Source: Pseudomonas putida S13.1.2 (GTDB taxonomy: Bacteria > Pseudomonadota > Gammaproteobacteria > Pseudomonadales > Pseudomonadaceae). From it: DNA of 64,000 bases. A model generated the notes under the pieces. The model did no database searches. It was not told where the DNA came from and was given only the letters and a program-made list of their open reading frames with translations. Numbering within the stretch: the first letter of the stretch is position 1; every line of letters begins with the position of its first letter. The stretch spans positions 5,304,501 to 5,368,500 of the forward strand of contig NZ_CP010979.1 in the NCBI RefSeq assembly GCF_000498395.2. The letters run 5' to 3'. The translations under genes were made by a program, and so were the position numbers. Below, piece by piece: positions 16,446 to 24,500 of this stretch.

Positions 16446-18809
16446 TCATTGGCCTGGTACTAACCGCAAGGTACTTTGCGCCGGAATCACCCCCATCTGC
16501 GCCCGCTGGTACTGCCCCTGCACATACCCCTTGGCCTGGTCTGCATAATACCTGTCGAACGGCACGCCACTCTGCCCGACAGGGTTGATGGTCAGTGCCT
16601 GCCCGGCATCGGCAAAGTCGATCAGCCGGCGGGTCGATGGCCCATAGGTGACCGGCCATGGCGCCGGGCCGATCTTCGCCGAGAGGTTGTTCGGCACTTC
16701 ATGGGTACCGGGTGCGGCGAACGGCCCGACGTTGAACAGCAGGTTCAGTGGCTTTTTCACCCCCAGCGGGTGGTTGTGGGTCAGGGTATGCGCCTTGCCC
16801 CATTGCCAGCTGGCCGGGTCGCTGCCCAGAGCGTCACGCAGGTGCTTCAAACTGCTCTGCCAAGCCGTGCGCACGATGGCGGTCCGGTCGGTGCGCAGGT
16901 TGCCTCCGCGGGTGTTCCACCAGGGTGAATTGGCATCCGCCGCCAAGCGCGGCAAGGCGGCATCGATGGCACGGGTGCTGATCAGTACCGGGAACCACGT
17001 GTCACCCAGTTCGTCATGCAGGGCAGCAAATGCCAGTTCGTAGAGGAACTGGTTGAACAGCGTGGCGCTGGTCGAGTCCAGCGGGTAGTCGCCGCGCCAG
17101 GCAGCCAGTTGCTCGACCAGTTCCTTCTCTTCGTCACCTTCGGCCACCGCGCGCAGCGTTGCCAGCAGCGGGGCTAGGGTGCGCGGGCCATGGTCGCTGG
17201 CGGTGTCCAGCTGCAGTGCCTGGCTGTTCTGCGTGTCCCATTTCACCTCAGGGTTGGCCAGTTGGCGGTCGAGCTGGCGGCCACGGTCGGGCAAGTTGTA
17301 GTAGCCCGGTATCGGCACCGCTGCCGGGGGCTGATAGTTGGCCGAGACGATATAGCCGCGGGCCGGGTTCTCCTGCTGCGGGTTGACGTTGAAGGGGTAG
17401 AAACCGAGTTTGTCGGCCTGCACGCTGGCGCCGTCGAGGATGAACGCGGGGTCGACGCCGTCTGGGCGGATTGGCAGCTTTGCCGCCGCCCACCAGCCGA
17501 TATCGCCACGGGCATTGGCCCAGACAAAGTTCAGCCCCGGCGCGTGGACCTTGGCAGCGGCTTCGCGCATCTTGCCCAGGGTATCGGCGCGGTTGAGCTG
17601 GTAAAAACCTTCGAGGATCGGGTTTTCGGTTTCCAGAAACGCCCACCACATGGCGATTGGCGTGGGCCCGGCCGTGGCGCCCAGCACGTCGTTGACGATC
17701 GGGCCATGGGGCGAGCGGCGCAGGCTTAGGGTGACCGGCGCTTCGCCTTTCACCGCGATCTGCTGTTCGGTCTTTTCCAGCGCCTGCCATTTGCCGTCGA
17801 CCATGACCTGGTTGGCGTCGGCCGGGTTGGTGCGCTCGGCGATCAGGTCGACGTCGTCGTTCTGGAACATGGTCAGGCTCCAGCCGAAGTCGCGGTTATG
17901 GCCCAGCAAGGCGAACGGGTTGAGCGCCTGGAAGTAGCCATACAGGTTGAAGCCGGGCGCCGACAGTTCGGCCTCGTACCAAACTGCAGGTACCGCGAAG
18001 CCGATATGCGGGTCGCCGGCCAGCAGCGGCTTGCCACTGCGGGTGTGGCTGCCGGCCACCGCCCAGGCGTTACTGCCTTCGAACTGCGGGATACCGGCGT
18101 CGCCCAGTGCTTCATGGCTGAGCCGGGCGAGGGATTCCAGGCTTTGCCAGTCGGCAGCAGCCAGTGGCGTGCCCAAGGCGCCTTCGGGTTGCCAGCCGAG
18201 GTCGAAGATGTTCAGGTATTCAGGCCCTAGCTGGTCGCGAATGTAGGTGAGCGCGGGCTCGGTGCGAAACGCGGCGGCGAAGCTGTAGGCCAGGTAACCG
18301 GCGATACTCAGGGTGTCTTCGGCGGTGAACGGGCGCGGGGTGATGCCGAGCAGGTCGAACTCCATGGGCTTGGCATGGCTGGCCTGCCAGCTGTTGACCC
18401 CGTCGAGGTAGGCTTGCAGGGCCTGCCAGGCAGGTGATTGCGGGTCCTGACGCTTGGCCATCAGTGCGGCCTGTTCGCGAATGCGCAGGCTGCGGAACAG
18501 GGTATCGGTGGGCAGCAGCTTGTCGCCCAGCACTTCGGCCAGTTCACCACGGGCCAGCCGGCGCAGGATCTCCATCTGGAACAGCCGGTCCTGGGCATGC
18601 ACATAACCCAAGGCGCGATACAGGTCTGGCTCGCTCTGCGCCTGCAGGTGCGGCACGCCGCGGCCGTCGTAGCGCACAGTGACCTGCGCTTGCAGGCCGG
18701 CCATGGCCACCTCGCCCTCGCGCTGTGGCAGTTTGCCCTGCACGTACCAGTAACCGGCGCCAGCGGCCACGGCCACAACCACGGCCAACAGGGTCAGGCT
18801 GCGCTTCAT
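16446..18809 (-). CDS. Penicillin amidase-family acylase, probable acyl-homoserine lactone acylase
   Basis: A 787-residue Ntn-hydrolase precursor with an N-terminal export signal or anchor (MKRSLTLLAVVVAVAAGAG). The family self-cleaves before a serine that becomes the nucleophile; here Gly245-Ser246 in FEGSNAWAVAGSHTRSG. The heavy beta subunit continues to the end (GVPFDRYYADQAKGYVQGQY). ATG at 18809 is preferred over one 21 bp upstream because AAGGAG lies just before it. In P. aeruginosa the corresponding chromosomal region holds an acylase (HacB, from memory) that degrades N-acyl homoserine lactones, so quorum quenching is a reasonable guess. Substrate preference cannot be read from sequence by eye. 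Confidence 0.87.
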   Translation of the reverse strand: MKRSLTLLAVVVAVAAGAGYWYVQGKLPQREGEVAMAGLQAQVTVRYDGRGVPHLQAQSEPDLYRALGYVHAQDRLFQMEILRRLARGELAEVLGDKLLPTDTLFRSLRIREQAALMAKRQDPQSPAWQALQAYLDGVNSWQASHAKPMEFDLLGITPRPFTAEDTLSIAGYLAYSFAAAFRTEPALTYIRDQLGPEYLNIFDLGWQPEGALGTPLAAADWQSLESLARLSHEALGDAGIPQFEGSNAWAVAGSHTRSGKPLLAGDPHIGFAVPAVWYEAELSAPGFNLYGYFQALNPFALLGHNRDFGWSLTMFQNDDVDLIAERTNPADANQVMVDGKWQALEKTEQQIAVKGEAPVTLSLRRSPHGPIVNDVLGATAGPTPIAMWWAFLETENPILEGFYQLNRADTLGKMREAAAKVHAPGLNFVWANARGDIGWWAAAKLPIRPDGVDPAFILDGASVQADKLGFYPFNVNPQQENPARGYIVSANYQPPAAVPIPGYYNLPDRGRQLDRQLANPEVKWDTQNSQALQLDTASDHGPRTLAPLLATLRAVAEGDEEKELVEQLAAWRGDYPLDSTSATLFNQFLYELAFAALHDELGDTWFPVLISTRAIDAALPRLAADANSPWWNTRGGNLRTDRTAIVRTAWQSSLKHLRDALGSDPASWQWGKAHTLTHNHPLGVKKPLNLLFNVGPFAAPGTHEVPNNLSAKIGPAPWPVTYGPSTRRLIDFADAGQALTINPVGQSGVPFDRYYADQAKGYVQGQYQRAQMGVIPAQSTLRLVPGQ

Positions 18810-18895
18810 GCAGACTCCTTGTGCGTTCAAGCAAAAAATGTGGTCCGATCATCGGCGGATTCGCGAACAGAGCATAGCCCCAGGAAGGAGTTTCC

Positions 18896-19462
18896 ATGTC
18901 CCTCAGCGAAAAACAGAAAATGCTGGCCGGCCAGCTCTACCACGCTGGCTGCCCGCAGCTGCAGGCCGAGCAGATCGCCAACAAGCACTGGATGCACCGC
19001 TACAACAGCAGCGTCGAACTGCTCAACGATGCCCGTCACGGGCTGTTGGCCGAACACTTCGATGAAGTTGGCGCAGGCGCGGTGATCCGCCCGCCGTTCT
19101 ATTGCGACTACGGCTACAACATCAGCGTCGGTCGCAATACCTTCATGAACTTCAACTGCGTGATCCTCGACGTAGTACAGGTGCGTATCGGCGACGATTG
19201 CCAGATCGGCCCGAACGTGCAGATCTACACCGCCGACCATCCGCTTGACCCCGAGGTGCGACGCAGCGGGCTGGAGAGTGGGCGGCCGGTGACCATTGGC
19301 AACAACGTGTGGATTGGCGGTGCGGCGATCATCCTGCCGGGGGTGACCATTGGCGACAACGCCGTGGTGGGCGCCGGCAGTGTGGTGACGCGGGATGTGC
19401 CCGCGGGTGTGACGGTGGTGGGTAACCCGGCGCGGGTGCGTCAGCCCGCCCAAGGGCAGTAG
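18896..19462 (+). CDS. Maltose/galactoside-type O-acetyltransferase (left-handed beta helix)
   Basis: A 188-residue cytosolic acetyl-CoA-dependent acetyltransferase of the LacA/Maa/NodL group. After an N-terminal helical part (MSLSEKQKMLAGQLYHAG) come hexapeptide repeats; the catalytic histidine is in IYTADHPLDPE, and IGNNVWIGGAAIILPGVTIG is diagnostic. AGGAG precedes the ATG. It is divergent from the acylase with an 86-bp gap, and its last 22 bp overlap the convergent thioredoxin-like gene. A serine acetyltransferase is excluded by length and the Maa-type N-terminus. The acceptor sugar is unknown. Confidence 0.88.
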   Translation: MSLSEKQKMLAGQLYHAGCPQLQAEQIANKHWMHRYNSSVELLNDARHGLLAEHFDEVGAGAVIRPPFYCDYGYNISVGRNTFMNFNCVILDVVQVRIGDDCQIGPNVQIYTADHPLDPEVRRSGLESGRPVTIGNNVWIGGAAIILPGVTIGDNAVVGAGSVVTRDVPAGVTVVGNPARVRQPAQGQ

Positions 19463-20010
19463 CAGCCCACTGCAAGGGTATTGGAGGCGCTGACCTGGCG
19501 GCCGTCGAGCAGGGCCTTGAGGATGGGCTCGACGAAGCTGTTGCTGGCGTTGCACACCGCGCCTTCGCTGTATGGGCCAAAGTACGCCAGGCGGCCTTGC
19601 CGGTCCCAGATGGCCACGGCTGGGGAGGCGGGCAGGTGCTCGCTGCCGGGCAGGTTGGCGATAGGCTTGAGGGCGGTGAGGTTGGCGGGCAGTTGGCCGT
19701 GGCTGCCGGGCTTTTGCAGCACGTGGAAGGTAACGCCGTGGCCTGCGAACTGGCTGACCAGGTCGCCCAGGTGTTGCTGGTTGCCGACATTGCACGGGCA
19801 CGCCGGGTCCCAGAAATGCACCACACGAACCGGGCCGGGGCCGGCCAGTTCGGCAGGGAGCTGCAGCTGGCTGCCGTCGAACAGCGTGGCTTGGTTGTCG
19901 AACGGGCGCAGGTAGCGGGCCTGGAAGGTGGTGTAGGCCTGCCAGGCCAGAGCGGTGCAGAGTGGCAGGGCAAGGGCAATCAAGATTGGTTTGACGAGTC
20001 GCGTCTGCAT
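19441..20010 (-). CDS. Thioredoxin-fold membrane-anchored protein (DUF6436-like)
   Basis: A 189-residue protein with an N-terminal membrane anchor or signal (LVKPILIALALPLCTALAW). A thioredoxin-like core follows (VRVVHFWDPACPCN), where the usual CxxC is replaced by Cys-Pro-Cys. A second close cysteine pair lies at the extreme C-terminus (VGCYCPWAG), plus one in GAVCNASNSF. This suggests a periplasmic thiol-redox or metal-handling role, but no function is established. The 3' ends of this gene and the acetyltransferase gene overlap by 22 bp in opposite strands. Confidence 0.75.
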   Translation of the reverse strand: MQTRLVKPILIALALPLCTALAWQAYTTFQARYLRPFDNQATLFDGSQLQLPAELAGPGPVRVVHFWDPACPCNVGNQQHLGDLVSQFAGHGVTFHVLQKPGSHGQLPANLTALKPIANLPGSEHLPASPAVAIWDRQGRLAYFGPYSEGAVCNASNSFVEPILKALLDGRQVSASNTLAVGCYCPWAG

Positions 20011-20040
20011 GGATGTCTGCGGATATCTTGTGGTGGGTTC

Positions 20041-20139
20041 ACTGGCCCTATCGCCGGCAAGCCAGCTCCCACAGGTTATCCGCTGACCTCAGGCCCGAGG
20101 ATAACCTGTGGGAGCTGGCTTGCCGGCGATAGGGCCAGT
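20041..20139. repeat. Inverted repeat pair, class C, 41-bp perfect arms
   Basis: Arms 20041-20081 and 20099-20139 match without a mismatch, the longest arms in the window. It lies between the divergent thioredoxin-like gene and the hydrolase gene, so unlike most repeats here it is upstream of both. Confidence 0.93.
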
Positions 20140-20226
20140 TCAGGTGAAACATAGCCCAAGCTTGCCATGACGCCGGCCAGAGCTGAAGATTCCAGATCAA
20201 TACTTGCATCAATGTGGATGTGCTCG

Positions 20227-21153
20227 ATGCCTGCTGCTTTTCACCCCGACCTCCTGCGCACCCGCCTGGCGCCATTGGCCGCTCGCCAGCCGTTGACGAC
20301 CGAGGCGCAGGCCTACCAGCGCTTCTACGGCCTGAACCTGCCGGTACACAGCTGGCTGGGCGGTTTTCAGGCGGCGGGCTTCGACCTGGTCGGGCAGGCC
20401 TGGTTGCCCAAGCAGCCAACCGCGACGCTGTTCTTGCTGCACGGCTACTACGACCACATGGGCCTTTACCGGCATGTGATCGAGTGGGCACTCAAGCAGG
20501 GGTTCGCCGTGATCAGCTGCGACCTGCCCGGCCACGGCCTGTCCAGCGGGGAGCGGGCCAGCATCAGCGATTTTGCGGTGTACCAGCAGGTGCTGGAGGC
20601 CCTGTTCGAACAGGCGCGCCTGCTGCAACTGCCGTGCCCCTGGCACCTGTGCGGGCAGAGCACGGGCGGCGCCATTGCCGTGGACCATTTGCTGCATCAG
20701 GGGGCGCGCAGCCCGGTCAACGGTCAGGTCATCCTGTTGGCACCGCTGGTGCGGCCGTGTTCCTGGCGTTGGTCGAAGTTCAGCTACCGGGTGCTGCGGC
20801 ATTTCGTCAACGGCATCGAACGGCGCTTCAGCGAAAACACCAACGACCCGGCCTTCCTGCCGTTTCTGGAGGCCGACCCGCTGCAACCGCGTCGCTTGCC
20901 AACTGCCTGGGTGGGCGCACTGATCGCCTGGGTCAAACGCATCGAGGCCGCGCCGCGCAGTTCGCGGCAGCCGTTGATCGTGCAGGGGGAGGCTGATGGC
21001 ACAGTGGACTGGCCCTACAACCTCGAAGTGCTCAAGGCCAAGTTTGCCGAGCCGCAAATCCTGATGCTGCCCGAAGCCCGCCACCACCTGGCCAACGAGC
21101 TACCGGGCATCCGCCAGCGCTACTTCGATTTCATCGACCAGCGCCTGGGCTGA
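20227..21153 (+). CDS. Alpha/beta hydrolase, lysophospholipase/monoacylglycerol lipase-like
   Basis: A 308-residue alpha/beta hydrolase (Hydrolase_4 type). The oxyanion-hole region is LFLLHGYYDHMGLY, the nucleophile elbow is CGQSTGG, and a late histidine is in EARHHLANE. CDLPGHGLSSGERASISD is typical of lysophospholipase L2 and monoglyceride lipase relatives. The start is uncertain: ATGs at 20167, 20212 and 20227 are in frame and none has a strong ribosome site; 20227 gives the usual compact N-terminus. No signal peptide is seen. It ends directly against the stop of the convergent DUF2059 gene. Confidence 0.82.
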   Translation: MPAAFHPDLLRTRLAPLAARQPLTTEAQAYQRFYGLNLPVHSWLGGFQAAGFDLVGQAWLPKQPTATLFLLHGYYDHMGLYRHVIEWALKQGFAVISCDLPGHGLSSGERASISDFAVYQQVLEALFEQARLLQLPCPWHLCGQSTGGAIAVDHLLHQGARSPVNGQVILLAPLVRPCSWRWSKFSYRVLRHFVNGIERRFSENTNDPAFLPFLEADPLQPRRLPTAWVGALIAWVKRIEAAPRSSRQPLIVQGEADGTVDWPYNLEVLKAKFAEPQILMLPEARHHLANELPGIRQRYFDFIDQRLG

Positions 21154-21906
21154 TCATTTCAGGTCGTTGGCGCTCTGGCCAACTGCCAGACCGGCACGCA
21201 CAGCGGCCAGGGCCGCCTGGTAGTAGGCCTTGCCGTCGGCCGACTCGGCAAAGGTGGCGAACTGTTCCAGCTCGGCATCGGACAGGTCGCGGTAGACGTA
21301 CAGCAGCGTGTTGTTGAGGTCTTCGCCAATCTGCCCCATCAGCCGCTGGCGCTGGCCGTCGAGCAGGCCCTGGGCCTGGCCGCCGCCGAACAAGCCCGGG
21401 ATCATCGAGCTGAGGCTATCGGCTGCGACGCCGGCGATGGCCAGGCTCACTTCGGCGCCGGCTTCACGCGCTGGCAGGGCCTGGGCCAGGTGGCCGATGA
21501 CCAGCAGGCGGTCGTCGCTGGCCTGGATCTTCGGCAAGCCTTTGGCGTTCTTGGCCAACTCGTCTTTGCGGGTGGCCTTGAGTTCGGCGGCTACCACCTT
21601 GCGCCCCAGCGGTGACTGGAAGAACGCCAGGGCCGGAGCCGGGTTGGCCAGGGTGGCGCGCAGCTTTGCCTGGGCGCGGCGGTCCACCGCCTGGGCCTGG
21701 AAGCGCTGGTTGCTGTTGTTGACCAGCGCCTGGTAGACGGCGGGTGGCAAACTGTTGCGGTAGCGTTCCTGGGCGGCGCTCAGGGCATCGATGAAGTGGG
21801 CGCGCTGGTCGGGCCAGCCGGCGGCCTTGTACAGTTGATCCAGGTTGTCTGCCCAGACAGGCATGGTGCAGATCATCAGCAGAATCAGGGAAAACAGACG
21901 GCGCAT
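21154..21906 (-). CDS. DUF2059 domain protein, exported
   Basis: A 250-residue protein with a Sec signal peptide (MRRLFSLILLMICTMPVWA). The mature part is helical and Ala/Gln-rich, and its C-terminal DUF2059-like part ends LEQFATFAESADGKAYYQAA. CAGGAG lies upstream of the ATG. Function is unknown. Its stop abuts the convergent hydrolase stop with no spacer, so there is no room for a dedicated terminator between them. Confidence 0.8.
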   Translation of the reverse strand: MRRLFSLILLMICTMPVWADNLDQLYKAAGWPDQRAHFIDALSAAQERYRNSLPPAVYQALVNNSNQRFQAQAVDRRAQAKLRATLANPAPALAFFQSPLGRKVVAAELKATRKDELAKNAKGLPKIQASDDRLLVIGHLAQALPAREAGAEVSLAIAGVAADSLSSMIPGLFGGGQAQGLLDGQRQRLMGQIGEDLNNTLLYVYRDLSDAELEQFATFAESADGKAYYQAALAAVRAGLAVGQSANDLK

Positions 21907-22016
21907 TCAGGACTCCTGTCGGCAGGTGGCTATTGTCCTTGCCCCGGCGCCGGTTTGTCGAGATATCCGCGTGTTTCTCGGCCAAGTGGCGCTGTGCGGC
22001 GACAGGGCGAATGGAT

Positions 22017-22652
22017 ATGATGCGCGCCATGCACATCTCCCCTGAACACCCGATGCTTGCGGCCGTCGTCGACGATCTGGCCACCCATGGCTGGTCCCGG
22101 CAGGCGCTCTTTCTGCCTGGCGAACTGGTGCGCGCGCTGGCGGCCGAATGCCGGCGGCGTGATGCCGAAGGCGAGCTGAACCCTGCGGGGGTTGGGCGCG
22201 GTGTTACCCAAGAGGTGCGCGAAGCCATTCGCGGCGACCAGATCCAGTGGATCGACCCGGGGCAGGCCGAGGCCTGCGACCAGTACCTGTCGGCCATGGA
22301 CCAGCTTCGCCTGGCCATCAACCAGGGCCTGTTCCTGGGCCTGGAAGACTTCGAATGCCATTTTGCCCTGTACCCACCTGGGGCGTTTTATCGCCGGCAC
22401 CTGGACCGCTTTCGCGACGATGACCGGCGCATGGTCTCGGCCGTGCTGTACCTGAATGAAGGCTGGCAGCCGCAGGACGGTGGCCAGTTGCGCATGTTCC
22501 TGGCAGGCGACGTGGAACTCGACGTCGAGCCTGTGGCGGGTTGCCTGGTGGTGTTTCTGTCGGGTGAAGTGCCCCACGAAGTGCTGCCGGCCGGCCGTGA
22601 GCGGCTGTCGTTGACCGGTTGGTTCAGGCGCCGTGGCAATGACCCGTTCTGA
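22017..22652 (+). CDS. 2-oxoglutarate/Fe(II)-dependent oxygenase (prolyl 4-hydroxylase type)
   Basis: A 211-residue 2OG-Fe(II) oxygenase. The iron ligands HxD are in FYRRHLDRFRDD and the distal histidine in GEVPHEVLP; the arginine of RERLSLTGWFRR would bind 2-oxoglutarate. VSAVLYLNEGWQPQDGGQLRMF is characteristic of the P4Hc family. Several ATGs cluster at 22011-22029; 22017 is chosen for its distance from AGGG at 22004-22007. The next gene overlaps its end by 14 bp. The target may be a protein prolyl residue, but this is family inference. Confidence 0.8.
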   Translation: MMRAMHISPEHPMLAAVVDDLATHGWSRQALFLPGELVRALAAECRRRDAEGELNPAGVGRGVTQEVREAIRGDQIQWIDPGQAEACDQYLSAMDQLRLAINQGLFLGLEDFECHFALYPPGAFYRRHLDRFRDDDRRMVSAVLYLNEGWQPQDGGQLRMFLAGDVELDVEPVAGCLVVFLSGEVPHEVLPAGRERLSLTGWFRRRGNDPF

Positions 22653-23142
22653 TTTGCCCAAGGTGCTGGTCAGCGCCTGCCTGCTGGGGCAGCCGGTGCG
22701 CTATGACGGCCGGGCCAGCGGGCACCCGGACCTGTTGCAGCAATGGCAGGCCGAAGGGCGCGTGGTGCCGTTGTGCCCAGAGGTGGCCGGTGGCTTGCCC
22801 ACCCCGCGCCCGCCAGCGGAGATTCCGGGCGGGCAGGGCGGCGAGGTGCTTGATGGCACTGCACAGGTGCTGACGGTAACGGGCGAAGATGTCAGTGCCG
22901 AATTTCTGGCCGGGGCGCAGCTGGCGCTGGAACTGGTGCGTCGGCATGGCATCCGTGTGGCGGTGCTGAAGTCGGGTAGCCCTTCGTGTGGTAACCGGTT
23001 GACCTACGACGGCACGTTCAGTGGCGTGAAGGTGGCGGGGGAAGGGGTGACCACGGCGCTATTGCGGCGGGCCGGGGTGCAGGTTTTCAGTGAGCTGGAG
23101 CTTGCGCAAGCGCAGGCTGTGCTGGCTGGGCTTTCTGCTTAA
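22639..23142 (+). CDS. DUF523 family protein
   Basis: A 167-residue cytosolic protein of the DUF523 family, with conserved VLVSACLLGQPVRYDG, PEVAGGLPTPRPPAEI and LKSGSPSCGN motifs including three cysteines (SACLLG, PLCPE, SPSCG). It overlaps the oxygenase gene by 14 bp, implying co-translation. A GTG 6 bp upstream is an alternative start. The family often accompanies DUF1722; no such domain is fused or adjacent here. Function is not established; the invariant cysteines suggest metal or thiol chemistry. Confidence 0.8.
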   Translation: MTRSDLPKVLVSACLLGQPVRYDGRASGHPDLLQQWQAEGRVVPLCPEVAGGLPTPRPPAEIPGGQGGEVLDGTAQVLTVTGEDVSAEFLAGAQLALELVRRHGIRVAVLKSGSPSCGNRLTYDGTFSGVKVAGEGVTTALLRRAGVQVFSELELAQAQAVLAGLSA

Positions 23143-23149
23143 GCCTGTA

Positions 23150-23247
23150 CCGGCCTCTTCGCGGGTAAACCCGCTCCCACAGGATCACCACATGACTCTT
23201 GGCCTGTGGAATACCTGTGGGAGCGGGTTCACCCGCGAAAGGGCCGG
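23150..23247. repeat. REP pair, class A, 34-bp imperfect arms
   Basis: Arms 23150-23183 and 23214-23247 begin and end with the CCGGCC side outward, the commoner orientation. A few positions differ (GTAAAC against GTTCAC, CTCTTC against GAAAGG). It separates two convergent genes. Confidence 0.9.
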
Positions 23248-23264
23248 GGCAGGCAATAAAAACC

Positions 23265-23753
23265 TTACTGCCCGGCCGCAGTCTCCTGCACACCCTTGAA
23301 CCACTTCTGCTCAAGCTCGGCCGTGCGGCCACTGTCTTTCAAGCGCTGCAGCGCATTGTTCACCGCACTTTCAAACGCCGGGTTGTCCTTCTGGAACGGG
23401 ATCACCAGTTTCTTCTCGGCAAACGGCAGGCTCACATCAAGCGGGCCGTCGCCCTTGGGCGCCTCACTCGATGGCGTGAGTGCAATGTCGTACTTGCCAC
23501 TCTCGACACCTGTCAGTACTTCATCAGCCGGGGCTTCGACGAACTCGGCGCGCAAGTCCAGCTCCCTGGCCAGGTCCTGGCCAAACTCGATGTCGAAACC
23601 CGTCAGGTGGTCATCTTGTTTGAAGGCGTACGGCGAGTTGTCCGCCTGTACGGCAATGCGCAGTTCGCCCCGGTCGGCGATTTCGTCGATCAGCTCCGCC
23701 TGGGCCAATGGACTGATCAGTACTGCCAGCAGTACCCCTATGGTCGAACGCAT
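23265..23753 (-). CDS. One-lobe solute-binding protein (shortened SBP_bac_3)
   Basis: A 162-residue secreted protein with a signal peptide (MRSTIGVLLAVLISPLAQA). It begins like a polar amino-acid binding protein (ELIDEIADRGELRIAVQADNSPYAF, then DHLTGFDIEFGQDLARELDL) and ends like one (NNALQRLKDSGRTAELEQKWF). About 80-90 residues forming the second lobe in ordinary members are absent; the chain passes directly from LDVSLPFAEKKLVIPFQKD to the terminal helices. The frame is intact, with AAGGGG before the ATG. No permease or ATPase is adjacent. It may be a ligand-binding or regulatory remnant rather than a transporter subunit. Confidence 0.82.
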   Translation of the reverse strand: MRSTIGVLLAVLISPLAQAELIDEIADRGELRIAVQADNSPYAFKQDDHLTGFDIEFGQDLARELDLRAEFVEAPADEVLTGVESGKYDIALTPSSEAPKGDGPLDVSLPFAEKKLVIPFQKDNPAFESAVNNALQRLKDSGRTAELEQKWFKGVQETAAGQ

Positions 23754-23790
23754 GATTGCCCCTTTTCTTTTAACAGATTGAAAACTTTCG

Positions 23791-23814
23791 TCACGGCTTT
23801 CTTCCTCGCCGTGA
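23791..23814. promoter_or_regulatory. Small inverted repeat upstream of the one-lobe binding-protein gene
   Basis: TCACGGC (23791-23797) and GCCGTGA (23808-23814) form a 7-bp dyad 38 bp upstream of the minus-strand start. It could be an operator. A second dyad, CCTGACTGAA/TTCTGTCAGG with one mismatch, lies at 23857-23880. Confidence 0.3.
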
Positions 23815-23976
23815 TCGAGCGCAGCCTATGACCTTGAAGCCTCGACATTGTTTAACCCTGACTGAAATTTTTCTGTCAGGCAATGTGAACACCTTGGCGA
23901 TTATTTCAACTAAGGTGAACTACCGTCGCCGCCGGATGAAGGGTGGCGGTCAATAAGTGAATCACAGGAGAAGTGA

Positions 23977-24453
23977 ATGAACAGCCTATTTTCGCGCGCT
24001 GCCGTTGCCGGTCTGCTAATGGGAGCGTCGGTTTTCGCCGTTGCTGCGGACGCCCTGAAGAGCCAGGAGCCGCCCAAGGATGCCAAGGTCTTCATCGTTT
24101 CCCCCGCCGATGGTGCCACGGTCGACAAGACCTTCACCGTCAAGTTCGGCATCGAGGGTATGGCACTCAAGCCTGCGGGTGACCAGACCCCGCACAGCGG
24201 CCACCACCACCTGCTGGTGGATGTGGATAAAGACCCCGTGGCCGACATGCCGCTGCCGACCAGCCTGATGCCAGAAGCTGGCACCGCACTGCCGGCGGGC
24301 CCGCAAGTGCTGCACTTCGGCAAGGCGCAGACCGAAACCAGCATCACCCTGACGCCAGGCAAGCACACCCTGCAACTGATCCTGGGTGACCAGTATCACG
24401 TGCCGTTCAAGCCAAGCGTAGAATCGAAGAAGATCACTGTTGAAGTGAAATAA
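23977..24453 (+). CDS. DUF4399 domain protein, periplasmic
   Basis: A 158-residue protein with a cleavable signal peptide (MNSLFSRAAVAGLLMGASVF). The mature domain has the DUF4399 pattern: VFIVSPADGATVDKTFTVKFG, a histidine cluster HSGHHHLLVD, and LILGDQYHVPF near the end. The histidines suggest possible metal binding, which is inference. CAGGAG lies 6 bp before the ATG. A strong bidirectional terminator directly follows and is shared with the convergent serA. Confidence 0.82.
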   Translation: MNSLFSRAAVAGLLMGASVFAVAADALKSQEPPKDAKVFIVSPADGATVDKTFTVKFGIEGMALKPAGDQTPHSGHHHLLVDVDKDPVADMPLPTSLMPEAGTALPAGPQVLHFGKAQTETSITLTPGKHTLQLILGDQYHVPFKPSVESKKITVEVK

Positions 24454-24484
24454 AAAAAGGGAGGCCACCAGGGCCTCCCTTTTT
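24454..24484. terminator. Bidirectional terminator between the DUF4399 gene and serA
   Basis: AAAAAGGGAGGCC (24454-24466) pairs with GGCCTCCCTTTTT (24472-24484) around a 5-nt loop. A and T runs on each side allow it to work for both convergent genes. Confidence 0.9.
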
Positions 24485-24500
24485 CATGCTGCAAGCAAAC

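Noticed and set aside
22639..23142. Fusion of the 2OG oxygenase and DUF523 proteins
   Set aside because: The two frames overlap by 14 bp but differ, and both have complete conserved ends, so they are separate genes.
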